From contig NZ_JQGK01000016.1 in the NCBI RefSeq assembly GCF_000743525.1, positions 21,257-85,256 of the forward strand: DNA of 64,000 nucleotides, given 5' to 3'. The DNA comes from Sulfurospirillum sp. SCADC (GTDB lineage Bacteria; Campylobacterota; Campylobacteria; Campylobacterales; Sulfurospirillaceae). Each line of letters opens with the position of its first letter. The first letter of the stretch is position 1. The position numbers were made by a program, and so were the translations under genes. This document shows, in pieces, positions 60,841 to 64,000 of the stretch. The notes under the pieces are model-generated. The model was not told the DNA's origin. It ran no database searches and worked only from the letters and a program-made list of their open reading frames with translations.

Positions 60841-60876
60841 CAAAATCACATTTTTGTGATTTTGGAACGTTATAAT
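60841..60876 (+). promoter_or_regulatory. divergent promoter with a dyad operator candidate
   Basis: CAAAATCAC (60841-60849) and GTGATTTTG (60856-60864) form a perfect 9-bp inverted repeat. TATAAT follows at 60871-60876, so the dyad covers the -35 zone of the lipase promoter, facing the divergent kinase gene. A regulator site is the simplest reading. Confidence 0.55.
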
Positions 60877-60961
60877 AATCCAAGACACTAAAGAGTTTAC
60901 AAAAAATGCTCTAACAAAAAGTTTAAAATGAATTCAATCAAATTAAAAAAAGGAGTAGGAT

Positions 60962-62101
60962 ATGACGAGGGTTTTAATTATTTTGGTTTTTATGAGTAGT
61001 TTGTGTACGGCAGTATTAGCGGATCATGATGACCATCATATTACTTTTATCAATCAAACAAAACATCATCTCAAGTTTGAAGTTTTGGGATTGAAAAATA
61101 AGTCTTTGCATGCGCATGTGGCAAATTATGTTCACATCGATGATTGTAAGCATGATGGTCAGTTGAAAAACTTTGAGATTAAAATCAAACATCTTATTAA
61201 GGGAGCATTTGATAAAAATCTTCAAGATGCAAAAGGTAATGACCTTGTTGTGCATCGAAAATGCGGTGAAAGTCTTTATATTTGGCATGAAAATGGTGAA
61301 TATAAAATAAGTGATGAACCCCATGTGAAAGCAGATTTAAGCGGATGCAATACGAATGCCTCTAAACCTGCTATTTTGTTTGTGCATGGATACAATAGTC
61401 GACAAGGTGAGTTTGATGCTTATGCTGAAAAAGCTGAAAATAAAAAGTGGCGAGTCTTTCGAACCAGCGTTTCACAAGATGGATCTATTGCAAAGCGAGC
61501 CGATATGTTGAGCAAATACATCAAAAAAGCGGCGAAAGAATGCAATATTAAAAATGATTCGTTAAGAGTTGTGGCACACAGTATGGGTGGGCTTGATATT
61601 CGCTATCTTGTTGGGAATTCTAAATACGCAGACGAAGCAAAAAAAATTGAGCGTATTTATACGATAGCAACACCACATCAAGGTGATAAATTAGGTTATT
61701 TTGCAGATATAGCAAGTGATGCGGGTAGAGATTTGACGCCTGTTCACATGGGAAAATTTAATAAAGAGTATCCCTATGCTAGTTTGAAATATCATAATAA
61801 GAGTATCGATATCGTAACGCTTAGAGCATCTTGTAGTGGAAAAGATAACGGAGAGAAAGCAACCGATGGTATGGTGGCGGTGATGAACCAAATTTATGGT
61901 GATGCTCCATTTTCCACCAATATTCATAAAGCCAAACATTTTCCAGGGGCTGTTTGTGTCGGCGATACAGCAGAGTTAGAAAAAACCTCTTTGTTAGATA
62001 GTATTTTAAAAGACCATCATCACGGCTCAGCTTCAGATAATATTCAAACAGGAACAAAAAGTGCCTCAGAAATCGCAAAAATCATAGCAGAAAATGAATG
62101 A
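60962..62101 (+). CDS. exported lipase-like alpha/beta hydrolase
   Basis: 379 residues with a signal peptide (VLIILVFMSSLCTAVLA), a His-rich N-terminal region (about 20-120) of unknown type, and a lipase domain: ILFVHGYNSRQGEF (oxyanion), nucleophile Ser in VVAHSMGGLDIRYL, IATPHQGD, acid in TDGMVAV and His in IHKAKHF. Resembles family I lipases or PGAP1-like hydrolases. ATG 60962 follows AAAGGAG. The stop overlaps the secretin gene by 4 bases, hinting that it may be secreted through that system. Confidence 0.85.
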   Translation: MTRVLIILVFMSSLCTAVLADHDDHHITFINQTKHHLKFEVLGLKNKSLHAHVANYVHIDDCKHDGQLKNFEIKIKHLIKGAFDKNLQDAKGNDLVVHRKCGESLYIWHENGEYKISDEPHVKADLSGCNTNASKPAILFVHGYNSRQGEFDAYAEKAENKKWRVFRTSVSQDGSIAKRADMLSKYIKKAAKECNIKNDSLRVVAHSMGGLDIRYLVGNSKYADEAKKIERIYTIATPHQGDKLGYFADIASDAGRDLTPVHMGKFNKEYPYASLKYHNKSIDIVTLRASCSGKDNGEKATDGMVAVMNQIYGDAPFSTNIHKAKHFPGAVCVGDTAELEKTSLLDSILKDHHHGSASDNIQTGTKSASEIAKIIAENE

Positions 62102-63942
62102 GACACATTGTTCAAGTGTTGATTTTCACCTGCCTTGCATTAATTTTCAGTGGGTGTTCCAATAAATTTTTACAAATTGATGCAGGCCATGATGTTGTGG
62201 TTCGAGACCGTATCTTTGAAGAGAGTAAAGAGGCTTTACTAAAGGGTGATGTGCAAAAAGCTATCACCCTTCTTAACCAAGCAACAGCCAATGATCCAAT
62301 GGATGCAAGGTTGCATTTTCTTTTGGGTATGGCATATCATAATGATTTCATTCAAGGCAATTTTGCAGCGGCTCAACTAGCGGAAGCGGGGTATATCGTT
62401 GCTTCTCAACTAGATCCTAGCATGTACCTCACCCATGCACAGCTTGGAAGATTGTATCTTCATCTCAAACGTTTTGCCGATGCTGAGTTTTCCTTTCTGA
62501 ATGCTTTTGAAATCAAAGGGGATGATCCATTGATCGCTTATGAATTAGCGTATGCTTCTTACTATGCGCACGATCTTGAAACGGCGACAAAGGTGATTTT
62601 GAAAGCTTACGAGTTAGCTCCTATGGATGTGGTTATCTTAAAAGCGGGGTATTTGATGTGTAGTGTTGTTGGACTGGAGGAACAATCAGCACTGATACGT
62701 CAAAACCTCTTACGTATCGTTATGCCGCATGAATTTTCGCAGGTAGAGCAACGCATAAAGATCTGGCAAAATGCTTATCAGGCTTCGTTAAAAATGCAAC
62801 ATAAAAAACCAACTATTGTCTCAAAAGTCATTTCCCCTGAGCCTATAACAGAACCACTAACGGGGCCAAGGTCGCCCTATTGGGCTGAGTGTCCCCAGCC
62901 AGACGTGAAGTCTATTAGCGCACAAAATAGTGACGATGAAGAGGATGACGATGAAGAGAGTAGTAGTGTTTTCACAAATGCTCCCAATGCACTTCCGAGT
63001 CCATGCTATAACAAGCCATTACCTCGTATGGTCATCATTGATGCGACGATTATTCAAACCGATGAGTATCTGACGAATTACAATGGTCTTAATTTACTCG
63101 ATGGTTTAGAAGCGGTCTTTAGTTGGTCGGATGGGGTAACAAAAAGCAAAACAGATGGCATTTCTTCTTCCATGAGAACGCGGACTTCATCTATTAGCCT
63201 GCCAATGGGTGGTATTACCTATTCACTTAATATTGCCAATGCTTCTGATTTTAGAAATCATATTTTAGCCAAGCCTTCTTTGGTCGCATTGGATAGGCAA
63301 CCAGCCACATTTTTTTCAGGCTCAAACATACTGGTTTCTGTTCCAGGTCAATTAAGTGGCGGTGATTTAATTGAAAAATCGATTGGTATTTCACTTTCAG
63401 TGACCCCGACATTCATCGATGATGATTCACTATTGTTAGCGATAAAAGTGTCACGCTCCGATTTTTCAGTGGAAGATCAAGGTTCTTTTCAAGAGTCACT
63501 TTTGACTTTAAAAAGCTCCGTGAGCACCAGTGTTTTGATGAATATCAATCAAACATTAATTCTCTCTGGACTTGTGGAAAAACAGAGCAATGTAAACAGT
63601 TCGGGTGTGCCCGTTTTGAAAAATATACCAGGATTTAATTATCTGTTTAACGAAGCGTATGATGAGAATAAACGAAAATCATTGTTAATCATTTTAACGC
63701 CACAAAAAGCAGTGCAATCCAGCACAATGCAAACAAATAATACGCGCATAGACCTTTTTAAAGAGACAACTTTAGGAGGTATTGCTTTTAATAATGACAC
63801 CCTCTTGCGTATGCGGCTTTTAGCAGAGAATAAAAATCATTTTTTATACAAACAAGGAGATATTAATATCCACAAATGGAATCAAAAAACACAAATGCAA
63901 GCGATATTAGATGAAATTATCCCTTTAAAGTTACAGCCCTAG
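62098..63942 (+). CDS. TPR lipoprotein with C-terminal secretin domain
   Basis: 614 residues. Lipoprotein signal with lipobox IFSGC (Cys about 20), TPR-like repeats (about 35-200; KGDVQKAITLLNQATANDPMDARLHFLLG), an acidic linker (DDEEDDDEESSS), then a GspD/PilQ-type secretin domain (about 305-560) ending in PVLKNIPGFNYLFNEAYDENKRKSLLIILTP. Secretins form outer-membrane channels. A TPR-secretin fusion without the usual N domains is uncommon. No other type II or pilus genes are in the window. Confidence 0.82.
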   Translation: MRHIVQVLIFTCLALIFSGCSNKFLQIDAGHDVVVRDRIFEESKEALLKGDVQKAITLLNQATANDPMDARLHFLLGMAYHNDFIQGNFAAAQLAEAGYIVASQLDPSMYLTHAQLGRLYLHLKRFADAEFSFLNAFEIKGDDPLIAYELAYASYYAHDLETATKVILKAYELAPMDVVILKAGYLMCSVVGLEEQSALIRQNLLRIVMPHEFSQVEQRIKIWQNAYQASLKMQHKKPTIVSKVISPEPITEPLTGPRSPYWAECPQPDVKSISAQNSDDEEDDDEESSSVFTNAPNALPSPCYNKPLPRMVIIDATIIQTDEYLTNYNGLNLLDGLEAVFSWSDGVTKSKTDGISSSMRTRTSSISLPMGGITYSLNIANASDFRNHILAKPSLVALDRQPATFFSGSNILVSVPGQLSGGDLIEKSIGISLSVTPTFIDDDSLLLAIKVSRSDFSVEDQGSFQESLLTLKSSVSTSVLMNINQTLILSGLVEKQSNVNSSGVPVLKNIPGFNYLFNEAYDENKRKSLLIILTPQKAVQSSTMQTNNTRIDLFKETTLGGIAFNNDTLLRMRLLAENKNHFLYKQGDINIHKWNQKTQMQAILDEIIPLKLQP

Positions 63943-64000
63943 ACCTTGCTTCGTAGTGATACTAGGTTCTATTTGTAACCCAAATTGCTAGTTGGTAAAG

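Overview
The window is chromosomal DNA from a Campylobacterota (epsilonproteobacterial) organism, most likely Sulfurospirillum or a close relative. The evidence is the run-on S10-spc-alpha ribosomal block without rpmD and with map-infA after secY, a zinc-type S14, many HQWRQPL-type and cache-type signalling proteins, and a gene order from purA to rpsI (purA, fliJ-like, motE-like, DUF507, carA, safE, kinase, regulator, ccoNOQP, DUF4006, small ORF, TPM, fixH, addB, addA, rplM, rpsI) that follows the order I recall for Campylobacter jejuni. I saw no rRNA, tRNA, CRISPR array or insertion sequence.

Layout. 1-218: 3' end of aroC. 253-2705 (-): ferrous iron uptake feoAB. 2816-7483 (-): an FTR1/P19 iron-uptake operon in decay. 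FTR1 and the DUF2318 Fe-S membrane protein are open, but P19 carries a nonsense codon plus a frameshift, the ABC genes are collapsed into one short permease/ATPase fusion, and the thioredoxin-like lipoprotein is frameshifted across its CxxC region. 7484-8601: rnhB flanked by hairpins and a 166-bp near-symmetrical inverted repeat. 8602-10917: a SpoIIE/RsbW-type regulator and a P-loop ATPase. 11084-24927: the S10-spc-alpha cluster ending in rpoA-rplQ. 25076-32573: housekeeping genes (NFU protein, murE, panD, ybaB, ispA, tkt, gph). 32577-38570 (-): three tandem chemoreceptors. 38788-45510: aminotransferase, hisZ, purA, flagellar-type coiled-coil proteins, carA, safE. 45507-47414: a sensor kinase/regulator pair. 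47577-52243: cbb3 oxidase operon and accessory genes. 52370-57441: addB-addA recombination nuclease. 57523-58345: rplM-rpsI. 58506-63942: a degenerate toxin/antitoxin pair, a two-component system, and a divergent lipase/TPR-secretin pair.

The strongest unexplained signal is a short palindrome, TTACATGTAA, that I find 27 times by eye. It lies mostly inside genes, where it encodes Leu-His-Val or Thr-Cys-Lys/Asn. It is dense in addAB (8 copies) and absent from the core ribosomal operons, the cbb3 genes and the last 6.8 kb. It behaves like a highly iterated palindrome (HIP-like) rather than an operator. The iron locus suggests this strain has lost the P19 uptake route while keeping Feo.
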